Below are positions 47,243-56,850 of a DNA stretch of 64,000 nucleotides, piece by piece. Numbering within the stretch: the first letter of the stretch is position 1; each line of letters starts with the position of its first letter. The stretch is from positions 1 through 64,000 of the forward strand of contig NZ_BCVH01000017.1 of assembly GCF_001591645.1 (NCBI RefSeq). Reading direction: 5' to 3'. This DNA comes from Robertmurraya korlensis NBRC 107688 (GTDB lineage Bacteria; Bacillota; Bacilli; Bacillales; Cytobacillaceae). The notes beneath the pieces are model-generated. The model had not been told where the DNA came from and searched no databases. It saw only the letters and a program-made list of their open reading frames with translations. Both the position numbers and the translations under genes were made by a program.

Positions 47243-47256
47243 TGCAAACGGTTACA
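47243..47256. promoter_or_regulatory. cre-like site in the hydroxybutyrate operon leader
   Basis: TGCAAACGGTTACA matches the cre consensus at all but one position. It lies between the sigma-54 promoter and the permease start, where bound CcpA could block elongation. Confidence 0.6.
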
Positions 47257-47290
47257 TTTTCCTTTTCCTACCTCCCTTCACTATTATTTA

Positions 47291-47307
47291 TGCAAGGATC
47301 GTGCCAA
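47291..47307 (-). promoter_or_regulatory. Sigma-54 promoter of the permease-dehydrogenase operon
   Basis: On the minus strand TTGGCACGATCCTTGCA carries the -24 GG and -12 GC elements at exact spacing. It lies about 75 bases before the permease ATG and below the matching activator gene. Confidence 0.9.
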
Positions 47308-47359
47308 ACTGTTAATCCTAATGTGATGTGAGTTTTGTGACTATTTATTGAACATTTAT

Positions 47360-47373
47360 TCCGAATTTCCGGA
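47360..47373. promoter_or_regulatory. Palindromic activator site 1 (proximal)
   Basis: TCCGAATTTCCGGA is a 14-bp near-palindrome, one mismatch from TCCRGAWWTCYGGA, about 70 bases upstream of the -12 element. Confidence 0.6.
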
Positions 47374-47470
47374 CTAATATTCTATTAAAACTCAACGATC
47401 ATAGAATAGATTTTAAAAAAACCAGGTCTTTTAACTGAATTCCTTTTATAAAACCATAGACAGAAAGAAG

Positions 47471-47484
47471 TCCAGAAATCTGGA
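47471..47484. promoter_or_regulatory. Palindromic activator site 2
   Basis: TCCAGAAATCTGGA has perfect six-base arms. Its centre is 20 bases from that of site 3, two helical turns. Confidence 0.65.
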
Positions 47485-47490
47485 ACACAT

Positions 47491-47504
47491 TCCGGATATC
47501 TGGA
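47491..47504. promoter_or_regulatory. Palindromic activator site 3
   Basis: TCCGGATATCTGGA has one mismatch between arms and abuts the activator gene's stop codon. Confidence 0.65.
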
Positions 47505-48866
47505 CTATTCAATCCCATATTTTTTTAATTTATCATACATAGTTGATTTACTAATCCCTAGTGCCTTAGCCGCCAAAAGCTTATCATGATTATACTTCAC
47601 TAAGCTTTGCTGTAGAACCCTTCGTTCGGTTTCGTCCATTATTTCCTTTAGCTTCCTTTTTCCAAGTGGATAAACAGATGCGTCATGAATATAATCCGGT
47701 AAAGACTCCAATGTAATAGTTTCACCATTCGATAAGTGAATGGCGGCCTCGATTACATTTTCTAACTCACGGATATTTCCTGGCCAGCTGTAGGTTTGAA
47801 GCAATTCAGAGACATCTTCACTCACCCCGTGTATTCTTTTTCCACTTTTTCTTGTAATCTTATTAATAAAGTAATCTAGTAAGATAGGAATATCTTCCAT
47901 TCGCTCACGTAATGAGGGGACTTGAAAGGGAACAACATTAATTCGATAAAAAAGATCCTCCCGAAATCGTTTTTCCTCCATCATCTTTTCTAACGGACGG
48001 TTAGTCGCTGCAATAATTCGAACATCTACGTTCATTGGCTTTAGAGCCCCAACACTTTCAACCTCTCCTTCCTGGAGTACACGTAGCAATTTCACCTGCA
48101 TGTTTAATGGCATATCCCCCACTTCATCTAAAAAGAGAGTTCCCCCATCCGCTAGTTGAAACTTTCCTTTTTTACCTCCTTTTTTCGCCCCAGTAAATGC
48201 ACCCTCCTCATAGCCAAAAAGTTCAGATTCTAAAAGATGCTCTGGAATGGCAGCACAGTTGATCTTAACAAATGGCTGATGGCTACGATTGCTTAGCTGA
48301 TGGATACTGTGTGCAAAAAGCTCCTTTCCGGTACCGCTTTCTCCTCGAATCAGTATAGATATATCACTCGCAGCAATCATCTTGACCTTTTCTTTTAAGC
48401 TGACAATTTGCTTGGAAGTCCCTAGAATATCCTCTAATGAGTATTTCACACCTCGATCAAGGTCTTGTATGTAACTTTGCATCTTTGATAGCAAGCTCTT
48501 TACATGAGAGTTCATTTTCATCCATTCTTGTGTATCTCGAAAGAAAACGGTTCCAAAAGCCCCGATGACTTCCCCATTAGAAAATATAGGGATACGATTA
48601 GCAATCATATAATTGCCCTTAATATACTGGAGATCCGCAATTTCTTCCTTTCCAGTGCTCGCTACAATATGCATTCTCGAATTTTCAATTACCTTTGATA
48701 CGTGAACCCCAATTACTTCATCTCTGTTCACCTCAAGAAACTCACAATAATTTTTATTTATATAAGTGATTAAGCCTTCCCTATCAACAACAACTAGCCA
48801 CTCAAATGCATTTTCAACAATTGTTTCAATCGTATCCACCGAAAGCTTTGACAAGGCATGAATCAT
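47505..48866 (-). CDS. Sigma-54-dependent activator with PAS domain
   Basis: Bacterial enhancer-binding protein, 453 aa. An N-terminal PAS domain (about residues 10-120) is the likely sensor. A central AAA+ domain (about 145-370) has Walker A GESGTGKE, the sigma-54 contact loop GAFTGA and Walker B GGTLFLDEVGDM. A C-terminal Fis-type helix-turn-helix (about 410-453) ends LLAAKALGISKSTMYDKLKKYGI. It lies directly upstream of a sigma-54 promoter and three palindromes, so it most likely activates the hydroxybutyrate operon. The effector is not known. Confidence 0.92.
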   Translation of the reverse strand: MIHALSKLSVDTIETIVENAFEWLVVVDREGLITYINKNYCEFLEVNRDEVIGVHVSKVIENSRMHIVASTGKEEIADLQYIKGNYMIANRIPIFSNGEVIGAFGTVFFRDTQEWMKMNSHVKSLLSKMQSYIQDLDRGVKYSLEDILGTSKQIVSLKEKVKMIAASDISILIRGESGTGKELFAHSIHQLSNRSHQPFVKINCAAIPEHLLESELFGYEEGAFTGAKKGGKKGKFQLADGGTLFLDEVGDMPLNMQVKLLRVLQEGEVESVGALKPMNVDVRIIAATNRPLEKMMEEKRFREDLFYRINVVPFQVPSLRERMEDIPILLDYFINKITRKSGKRIHGVSEDVSELLQTYSWPGNIRELENVIEAAIHLSNGETITLESLPDYIHDASVYPLGKRKLKEIMDETERRVLQQSLVKYNHDKLLAAKALGISKSTMYDKLKKYGIE

Positions 48867-48925
48867 TAGATGGCTCCTTTGCTTTTTCTTTCATTATCAT
48901 ATTTTTCAGACAATGGTGTAAAGCA

Positions 48926-48956
48926 GAAAAAAACTGATCAATTCTCTCGATCAGTT
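48926..48956 (-). terminator. Terminator of the toast-rack lipoprotein gene
   Basis: AACTGATC and GATCAGTT pair around a nine-base loop, followed on the minus strand by seven T. Confidence 0.8.
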
Positions 48957-48973
48957 CCCCCACCTAAGATTGA

Positions 48974-49693
48974 CTACTCCTCTTTAATCTCAAACTCGCC
49001 AATTCCAAGATCCGCATTCACCGTTATGGTGACATCACTTTTGCCAAACTTGTCATTCACGTAGACTCCATCTCCCTCTGACGATAAACCTTCCACCGAT
49101 CTTACTCCTAAACCTTTTTCCGAAATAACCTTTACCCCAACATTTTTTGGTAATATCAATGTTGTTACTCCTACTCCCATGTCCATATTTACATCAAAAC
49201 TTTTCTTCCAGTCTCCACTTAAATCAACAGTAAGGTCCCCAACACCGGCGTTAATTTGAAGGTCTTCAAGCTTCAAACCTGTTAAATTCAAAGTACTAGT
49301 GGAAGCACCAGAGTTTACAATTAATCCAATGGGAACATCATTCGTTACCTGAAGATTCCATTCATTTTTGAGTCCACCTTTATTTACATTGATATCTTCA
49401 CTCTTTGACTGGTCAATAGCTATTTTCCCTGTATCTCCGGTTAATTTGTAGGATACCTCAGGCTCTAAATCTTTATTGTTGTACTTCGCCTCTCCAATTA
49501 CCCAATCCTTCGAGCCTTGTTCCAATGTTAATTCTCCCGCTCCCATATTTACCTCGAGCTCTAACTCTTCGGCTTTATCCTTTTCAACCAATAGAGTTTT
49601 TTCATAAGCATCTTTCCCAACTGTAAAAATATTACACCCTGCAAGCATAAGCGCTCCCGTAGCTACCACAACTCCATATATTAATTTCTTCAT
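48974..49693 (-). CDS. Toast-rack-type lipoprotein
   Basis: A 239-aa protein with a lipoprotein signal peptide and lipobox LAGC (Cys at about residue 20). The rest is a repetitive beta structure of the toast-rack/LiaF-C type: alternating short strands in MGAGELTLEQGS, NAGVGDLTVDLSG, DMGVGVTTLILP and ADLGIGEFEIKE, each with the G-x-G-x-L/T pattern. It is predicted to be outer-surface anchored. Related domains occur in envelope-stress proteins; a function here is not assignable. Confidence 0.8.
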   Translation of the reverse strand: MKKLIYGVVVATGALMLAGCNIFTVGKDAYEKTLLVEKDKAEELELEVNMGAGELTLEQGSKDWVIGEAKYNNKDLEPEVSYKLTGDTGKIAIDQSKSEDINVNKGGLKNEWNLQVTNDVPIGLIVNSGASTSTLNLTGLKLEDLQINAGVGDLTVDLSGDWKKSFDVNMDMGVGVTTLILPKNVGVKVISEKGLGVRSVEGLSSEGDGVYVNDKFGKSDVTITVNADLGIGEFEIKEE

Positions 49694-49805
49694 TTTTCTT
49701 CCTCCTTGTGTTCTATACCTTGATTATAGAAGGACTTGAAAAAAATGTAGCGAGGCGCAAGCTTTAACTTCTCCTCGGACTTAAGGCTTAGAGTCATCTG
49801 AGCTA

Positions 49806-49836
49806 ATAAAAAACTAGCTCCGTTTATGAGCTAGTT
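49806..49836 (-). terminator. Terminator of yttB
   Basis: AACTAGCTC and GAGCTAGTT form a perfect nine-base stem, followed on the minus strand by TTTTTATT. Confidence 0.85.
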
Positions 49837-49838
49837 CC

Positions 49839-51026
49839 TTACGCTTGTTTATATTGTAGCTTCGTAGTTCGAAGATTTCGGTCATAGATGGATGTGGTTA
49901 CAATAGAGATAACAAAAAGAATAATTAAAATTAACAACATCAGCTGATGGCCATAAACATCTACAAGGACTCCTCCGAGAAGAGGACCAATCATTCTGCC
50001 ACCCGTTGCGGTGCTATTGACGATACCCTGATAAAACCCTTCTTTCCCCTTCGGTGCTAATCTGTCGGCAATGGTCGGCACCGCTGGCCAAACAAGCATT
50101 TCACCTACTGTTAAAATAACCATTGCTGTAAGAAAACCAGAAAATTCACCTGCTACAGAAGCAACCGCAAATGACACGATAAAGATAAAGATGCCAGTGA
50201 TAATTTGCCCTTTGATTCGATGAACAAATGGTTTAAGCATTTTATTTATTATAGGCTGAGCAACAACAATCAAAGCTCCATTAATGGTCCATAATAAACT
50301 GTATTGCTTAAGTGAGATCCCTAGCTCCTGTGTATGCGAAGCAATCGTAGACTGCCACTGCACATAACCAACCCAGCACAACAAATATCCGATACATAAA
50401 ATCAATAACGCATATAGCTTTGTATGACTTTTCACTGTAGTAGATTGTTCCAAAATATTGGTTTGCTTCCCACTGCTACTTAATTGGATTCCACGGTATC
50501 CAAACAGCGCTATACATAAAAAGAGGATATACATAAGCGTATTGGCAACAAAAATCAGCTGAAATGAATATGAGGCAACAAGACCACCTAGTGCTGCACC
50601 AATAGCAACCCCTAAATTTTGGGCAACATAAATAGCATTAAATGCACTTCTTCCGCCTTCTTTCCATACCGTTCCTGCCATTGCATACATAGAAGGAAAA
50701 ACAATTCCCGAACCAAAACCAATGATCGTTAAAAAAACAACGTACATAGGCCACCCGTGCCAAAATGTAAGACCGAGTAGTGCAGCAACAGTAATTCCGA
50801 TTCCAAGCAAAATGGCTTTATAACCACCAATTTTATCAAATAAAGCTCCGCCAAATAAATTTCCCGCCACACTTGCACCAGCGTTCAACATAAGAACAAA
50901 GCCAGCCACAGTTAGTGATTTTCCTAAATGCTCATGGATATAAATCGTGTTTAAAGGCCATAAAAAAGAAGAGCCAGTTACATTCACCGCCATCCCTATA
51001 ATTAGTAACCATAGAGCTCTAGGCAC
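49839..51026 (-). CDS. yttB: MFS transporter YttB
   Basis: A 395-aa major facilitator with about 12 hydrophobic segments. The loop 2-3 motif is GNLFGGALFDKIGGYKA, and GTVWKEGGRSAFNAIYVAQNLGVAIGAALGG matches the drug:H+ antiporter subgroup. The substrate is unknown. The start is a GTG at 51026, eight bases after AAGGGG. The position near leuS and ytqA agrees with B. subtilis yttB. Confidence 0.85.
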   Translation of the reverse strand: MPRALWLLIIGMAVNVTGSSFLWPLNTIYIHEHLGKSLTVAGFVLMLNAGASVAGNLFGGALFDKIGGYKAILLGIGITVAALLGLTFWHGWPMYVVFLTIIGFGSGIVFPSMYAMAGTVWKEGGRSAFNAIYVAQNLGVAIGAALGGLVASYSFQLIFVANTLMYILFLCIALFGYRGIQLSSSGKQTNILEQSTTVKSHTKLYALLILCIGYLLCWVGYVQWQSTIASHTQELGISLKQYSLLWTINGALIVVAQPIINKMLKPFVHRIKGQIITGIFIFIVSFAVASVAGEFSGFLTAMVILTVGEMLVWPAVPTIADRLAPKGKEGFYQGIVNSTATGGRMIGPLLGGVLVDVYGHQLMLLILIILFVISIVTTSIYDRNLRTTKLQYKQA

Positions 51027-51159
51027 GAAAAACGCCCCTTTTCTTTGTTAGATATATTTACAATTTCGGGTCTCAAAATAAATTGTAGTTGGTCACTTTC
51101 GAAACATCAACTATTTTCTACCGTCATAATGAGAGTAAAAATATTCAATCAATTTAACA

Positions 51160-51190
51160 TAAAAAGAGCCCCACATTTGTGGGACTCTTT
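51160..51190 (-). terminator. Terminator after the ytzC operon
   Basis: On the minus strand AAGAG-CCCAC and GTGGG-CTCTT pair with one mismatch, followed by TTTTTATG. It lies seven bases after the small-gene stop. Confidence 0.8.
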
Positions 51191-51197
51191 CTTATTA

Positions 51198-51377
51198 TTA
51201 GGAGCTTTGTTCAGGTTCTGGATGGAACTTAGATTTCACAGGCTGTCCGCCTCTGTTTTCATACTTCTTTTTGGATGCTTTGACCTGATCGAAATCAGAT
51301 CCAAGCTCCACGTCTTGATTATTAATTCCATTTCTTGTTTTTTGCTCAGGGTTGTTTTGTTTTGAACGCTTTTTCAT
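51198..51377 (-). CDS. Small basic hydrophilic protein
   Basis: A 59-aa protein of low complexity, rich in Lys, Gln, Asn and Glu (MKKRSKQNNPEQKTRNGINN), with no hydrophobic segment; probably unstructured in isolation. I do not recognise the family, though the style resembles minor spore proteins. The ATG at 51377 follows GGGGGAGAAGG, 11 bases after the ytzC stop, and a terminator follows its own stop. These signals support a real gene. Confidence 0.6.
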   Translation of the reverse strand: MKKRSKQNNPEQKTRNGINNQDVELGSDFDQVKASKKKYENRGGQPVKSKFHPEPEQSS

Positions 51378-51387
51378 CCTTCTCCCC

Positions 51388-51651
51388 CTATCGATCAAGT
51401 AGCGTCATTTGGTTTTGGAGTTGTTGAATTTGTAGTCTCATTCGGTGTAAATCTTCTCGTTGTACCTCATTTGCACTTAATGCCATTTTGGCGACATCAT
51501 TGTATGCATCTTCTAGCTCTCTCATAGCAATATCTAGGTTCTCATCATTAAAATGATCCTGCCTACTGCTTATGTTAAACTGTGTCTCGGCATTTCGTAA
51601 TACCGCATTACATCTCTCAAAGAGGTTAATCATGGATTGATGAGTTGCCAT
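51388..51651 (-). CDS. ytzC: DUF2524 protein YtzC
   Basis: An 87-aa helical, acidic protein of the YtzC/DUF2524 family. Two long amphipathic helices are suggested by heptad patterns (LDIAMRELEDAYNDVAKMAL and MRLQIQQLQNQMTLL). GGGGGG lies ten bases before the ATG. Function is unknown. It is divergent from ytqA and is followed by the small basic protein gene. Confidence 0.82.
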   Translation of the reverse strand: MATHQSMINLFERCNAVLRNAETQFNISSRQDHFNDENLDIAMRELEDAYNDVAKMALSANEVQREDLHRMRLQIQQLQNQMTLLDR

Positions 51652-51830
51652 TTCTTAAAGCCCCCCTATTCTTGCTTACAAGAAGCAATATGCTTCATAA
51701 GTAGTTTGTACAAGTACCCTTCATCTTACAACTTGTCTATAGTGGCATAACTCACCAATATTTATGCGGTTGGTTGTGTATCCTTTTTCTGATAAAATGA
51801 GGATACTTTGATTGTAAGGAGATTACGAAG

Positions 51831-53362
<1,532 letters not shown>

Positions 53363-53398
53363 AAAAAACAGTCTGAAATTTCTTTTCAGACTGTTTTA
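53363..53398. terminator. Bidirectional terminator, mnmM / ytpB
   Basis: AAAACAGTCTGAAA and TTTCAGACTGTTTT form a nearly perfect stem with A/T runs on both sides, between convergent genes. Confidence 0.9.
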
Positions 53399-54477
53399 CT
53401 GCGAGTTCGAAATATATTCCATTTTTGAACAGAGCGGTATAGACGACCATTAATATAGAAAAATAAACCAATTGGACCTGAATTCCATATCATCGTTCGT
53501 GAGAGTTTTCTTACTCCTCTTTGATTACGTACTTTATCGTCGGATAAATAAATACCTAATAAGCCTCGATTAATCAACTGATGAAATCTTTTATACGGTA
53601 GTTTTTCTATATGGCGATCCGCTTCATTTACAAAATGATTTAGTCGTTCAAATAGCGCTTTTTCGTCTTTATAGTAAAAACAAAAATTTAGATCTCCACC
53701 ATGAAGATCCTCTTCCTGATCAATAAAATAATCCAGAAGGATGTGTAAGCCTTGCACATAAGGAAAATAACCTTCCCGAATGCTTTGAGCATGATGATGA
53801 GTAAATCCCTCGCTCATCGCAAATGAAACCAGGCAGAAGATTCCTAATGTGGAACCCGAGCAGGCTGAGAATTCAAACCACTCCATATCAGGTATAGTGC
53901 TTCTATGCTTACCAAACCAATTTTTGAGTCGGGGGATTCGCTCTTCCTTTTGAACATGCTTATGTATTTGTAAATCGCAATAATAGCGGCATAACTCAAG
54001 CAAATGTTCTCGGATCATTTCGTAATTATCTATCCTGCCAAGAACATCCTGACAGGTTGCTACAAGATCATATAAATACCCGCCATCATCCTGGTCTTCT
54101 CGGTGCTGATAATAATTCTTTTGCTCTTTACCAACGGTGAGAGCATGATCCATTGATTCATGTAACATGGCAAAATCAGCGGGATCAAGAGAGGTACTTC
54201 GATCACACAAATTATCTAAATAATCACTAATTGTCTGATAGGCAACGATAAATCGAATCGCTTCCTCATAGTGGTCCATACCCATTAAAGCAAGAATTCC
54301 TCCGCCTTCACAATGAAACGTTTTGTGTTCAATACTCGCTAATGCTTGTTTGCGAAGCTCTAGATTCGGTATTTCTTCCGCTCGTGCCTTCCAACCCCGC
54401 AGTTCTCTATGAACCGCTGGTAGAACCTTTCTATACACTTCTGCCATTAAGCTGATCGGCATCGTTGGAACACTCAT
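53386..54477 (-). CDS. ytpB: Tetraprenyl-beta-curcumene synthase YtpB
   Basis: A 363-aa DUF2600 terpene synthase that cyclises heptaprenyl diphosphate to tetraprenyl-beta-curcumene, precursor of the sesquarterpenes found in Bacillus membranes and spores. It lacks the usual DDxxD clusters, but acidic motifs typical of this family are present (DYLDNLCDR, DYFIDQEEDLHGGDLNF). The gene lies 14 bases downstream of ytpA, so the two are probably an operon, as in B. subtilis. Confidence 0.9.
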   Translation of the reverse strand: MSVPTMPISLMAEVYRKVLPAVHRELRGWKARAEEIPNLELRKQALASIEHKTFHCEGGGILALMGMDHYEEAIRFIVAYQTISDYLDNLCDRSTSLDPADFAMLHESMDHALTVGKEQKNYYQHREDQDDGGYLYDLVATCQDVLGRIDNYEMIREHLLELCRYYCDLQIHKHVQKEERIPRLKNWFGKHRSTIPDMEWFEFSACSGSTLGIFCLVSFAMSEGFTHHHAQSIREGYFPYVQGLHILLDYFIDQEEDLHGGDLNFCFYYKDEKALFERLNHFVNEADRHIEKLPYKRFHQLINRGLLGIYLSDDKVRNQRGVRKLSRTMIWNSGPIGLFFYINGRLYRSVQKWNIFRTRSKTV

Positions 54478-54491
54478 TCATTTCACCTCAC

Positions 54492-55295
54492 TCACACGAT
54501 ATATCCAAGTCCTCTTAACTGACCTTCAACAAAATCCTGTACATATAAAAATACTTCTTCTCTTTCTGGTTCATTAAACACTTCATGGTAACATTTTGGC
54601 CATTCTTTAAAGCGTTTTTCGGATAAAGGAACAGAGTTGAACCAATTTCTCACCTTCTCCTTATCTACGACCCTGTCATCTCCACCTTGAACGACCAATA
54701 ACGGTGTGTCTTGGGTTCTTTTAATCATCGCAAATGCATTCTTCATGGCTTCTTCTAGCTCACGATACCAGCGTACAGATACCTTCTTTACATATAAAGT
54801 GTCTTTACGATCCAACTCTCTTACATCTTCATTTCTTGTCACCATGTCCAAAGAAATTCCTGAGGATACGCGTAAGGCTGGAAACACTTTATTTAAAATA
54901 ATTGTCGCGGCATGTAAGATTGGAGAAGGCTTGTTAACAAGACCTAAGCAAGGTGACGAAAGAATCACACCTGCCACATTTAATCGTTCCTTTTGAAGAA
55001 GCCTTATTGTAATTAGCCCACCCATGCTATGACCAATTAAAAATACAGGCAAGTCAAATTGATAGGATGCATCGATCCACTTTTTCACTTCATTCACATA
55101 CTCTTCAAATGAATCGATATGCCCTCTACTTGACCTTGTCGTTAATCCATGGCCGGGCAAATCACCCATGACGACATGAAATCCAGCATTCCTCCACTGC
55201 TCAATGAGCCAACCGTATCTTCGATGGTGCTCCATTGCCCCATGTACGATAACAATAACTGCCCTAGCATTCCCTTCTGCTTCCCATTTCCACAT
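54492..55295 (-). CDS. ytpA: Alpha/beta hydrolase YtpA (lysophospholipase)
   Basis: A 267-aa alpha/beta-hydrolase with the nucleophile elbow FLIGHSMGGLIT (Ser near residue 92) and the oxyanion segment VHGAMEHHRRYGW. The catalytic Asp is probably in VVQGGDDRVVDKE and the His in CYHEVFNEPE. In B. subtilis ytpA is needed for bacilysocin, a phospholipid antibiotic. Upstream of ytpB on the same strand. Confidence 0.9.
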   Translation of the reverse strand: MWKWEAEGNARAVIVIVHGAMEHHRRYGWLIEQWRNAGFHVVMGDLPGHGLTTRSSRGHIDSFEEYVNEVKKWIDASYQFDLPVFLIGHSMGGLITIRLLQKERLNVAGVILSSPCLGLVNKPSPILHAATIILNKVFPALRVSSGISLDMVTRNEDVRELDRKDTLYVKKVSVRWYRELEEAMKNAFAMIKRTQDTPLLVVQGGDDRVVDKEKVRNWFNSVPLSEKRFKEWPKCYHEVFNEPEREEVFLYVQDFVEGQLRGLGYIV

Positions 55296-55380
55296 ATGTA
55301 TTGCCCCTTCGAAAAAAGTATAAGAAAAATTTCTGTAAATTCGTTATAGTAAATATATGATTACATAAAGGAGGATGTCT

Positions 55381-55893
55381 ATGATTTATCCTTACCATGA
55401 TAAAACCCCAAAAATTGCAGAGAGTGCGTACCTTGCTGAATATACAACAGTTACTGGGGATGTTGTAATTGGTGACCAAACTAGTATATGGTTCGGCACG
55501 GTTATCCGCGGCGATGTTGCCCCAACGATTATTGGGGATCGCGTGAACATTCAGGATAACTCTATTTTACACCAAAGTCCAAATAATCCGCTCATAATTG
55601 AAGATGAGGTAACCATTGGCCACCAAGTTATTTTGCATAGTTGTACCATAAGAAAGAAAGCGTTAGTTGGAATGGGTTCTATTATACTAGATCAGGCAGA
55701 AATTGGCGAAGGTGCTTTCATTGGAGCTGGAAGTTTAGTGCCTCAAGGAAAGAAAATTCCACCGAACACACTTGCATTTGGTCGCCCTGCCAAAGTAATT
55801 CGTGAGTTAACTGAGGAAGACATAAAGGATCGTGACAGAATCATGAACCAATACGTAGAAAAAGGACAATACTACAAATCGATACAAAAATAA
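55381..55893 (+). CDS. ytoA: Gamma-carbonic-anhydrase-like hexapeptide protein YtoA
   Basis: A 170-aa left-handed beta-helix protein built of hexapeptide repeats. Zinc-ligand histidines appear in ILHQSPN, TIGHQVILHSCTI. The family is related to gamma carbonic anhydrases, but activity in Bacillus is unproven, and acyltransferase-like roles have been suggested. The ATG at 55381 lies six bases after GGAGG; an overlapping ATG at 55375 is too close to it. Confidence 0.88.
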   Translation: MIYPYHDKTPKIAESAYLAEYTTVTGDVVIGDQTSIWFGTVIRGDVAPTIIGDRVNIQDNSILHQSPNNPLIIEDEVTIGHQVILHSCTIRKKALVGMGSIILDQAEIGEGAFIGAGSLVPQGKKIPPNTLAFGRPAKVIRELTEEDIKDRDRIMNQYVEKGQYYKSIQK

Positions 55894-55983
55894 GAATTTT
55901 TAAAACTAGTATCTTGAAGCTAGAGGAAAAATGCCGATATAACTAAAAAGAATGCATAACGAATTGTTTATCGGTGGTGTCAT

Positions 55984-56850
55984 ATGACTACATTATTCAT
56001 ATTAATAGGGGTATTAATCATCCTTCTATTTGTTTTTACAAGTCTAATAAAAAAGACCGTTTCTCTCAAAACATCTTTTTCTATTATTGCAATAGTACTG
56101 TTAGGTTTATTAATTATTTTTATGACACAAACAACTCATATCGCTGAGGCTGTTGGTCGAATGAAGACCTGGGCGCAAGCCCCTTTAAGGTCGACAAACA
56201 CTTTCATTGAGGATAGTTTTGACCTAACGATTATTCCGCTAGAACAAACAGTCCTCTTAGATGCACCAGTGATTAATCAACTCCCTGAGCTTCCTCGAGG
56301 GTGTGAAGTAACGAGCTTGGCAATGCTATTACAATACGCAAATGTTTCAGTAGATAAAATGACACTTGCAACAGATATTAGAAAAGACACTACACCATAC
56401 AAGGTCACTGATGGTAAAATTCACTTTGGTCACCCTAATAACGGATTTGTTGGGAGCATGTATACAAAAGAACAACCTGGTTTAGGTGTCTACCATAAAC
56501 CCATTAAAGAACTGGCTGAAAAATATTTACCTGGACAAATAAAAGACTTAACTGGAACACCATTTAATGAATTAAAAATCCACCTTTCTGACAAACGCCC
56601 TGTCTGGGTGATTACCAACACATCATTTAAAGAGCTGCCTTCCAATCAATTTGTGACATGGCACACTCCCAGTGGTGTCATTGAGATTACCTACAAAGAA
56701 CACTCTGTTTTATTAACGGGCTTTGATAAGGATTATGTGTACTTTAATGACCCATTAACAGGTGAAAAAAATAAAAAAGCACCCATTATGGATTTTGAAC
56801 AATCCTGGGTGCAAATGGGAAGTCAGGCAATCACCTACCTTCCTCGTTAA
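55984..56850 (+). CDS. C39-like membrane-anchored cysteine peptidase
   Basis: A 288-aa protein with two N-terminal hydrophobic helices (about 3-20 and 30-52) and then a peptidase_C39-like domain. The nucleophile is in LPRGCEVTSLAMLLQYAN, the histidine in YKEHSVLLTGFD and the Asn/Asp partner in VYFNDPLTG. Topology is not certain, but the domain is probably outside the membrane, as in related YvpB-type proteins. The stop touches that of asnB with no spacer, and its terminator lies inside asnB. Confidence 0.85.
   Translation: MTTLFILIGVLIILLFVFTSLIKKTVSLKTSFSIIAIVLLGLLIIFMTQTTHIAEAVGRMKTWAQAPLRSTNTFIEDSFDLTIIPLEQTVLLDAPVINQLPELPRGCEVTSLAMLLQYANVSVDKMTLATDIRKDTTPYKVTDGKIHFGHPNNGFVGSMYTKEQPGLGVYHKPIKELAEKYLPGQIKDLTGTPFNELKIHLSDKRPVWVITNTSFKELPSNQFVTWHTPSGVIEITYKEHSVLLTGFDKDYVYFNDPLTGEKNKKAPIMDFEQSWVQMGSQAITYLPR

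Noticed and set aside
47465-47510. Palindromes read as a terminator of the sigma-54 activator gene
   Set aside because: Neither palindrome is followed by a T run, and the same 14-bp unit recurs at 47360, which fits protein-binding sites.
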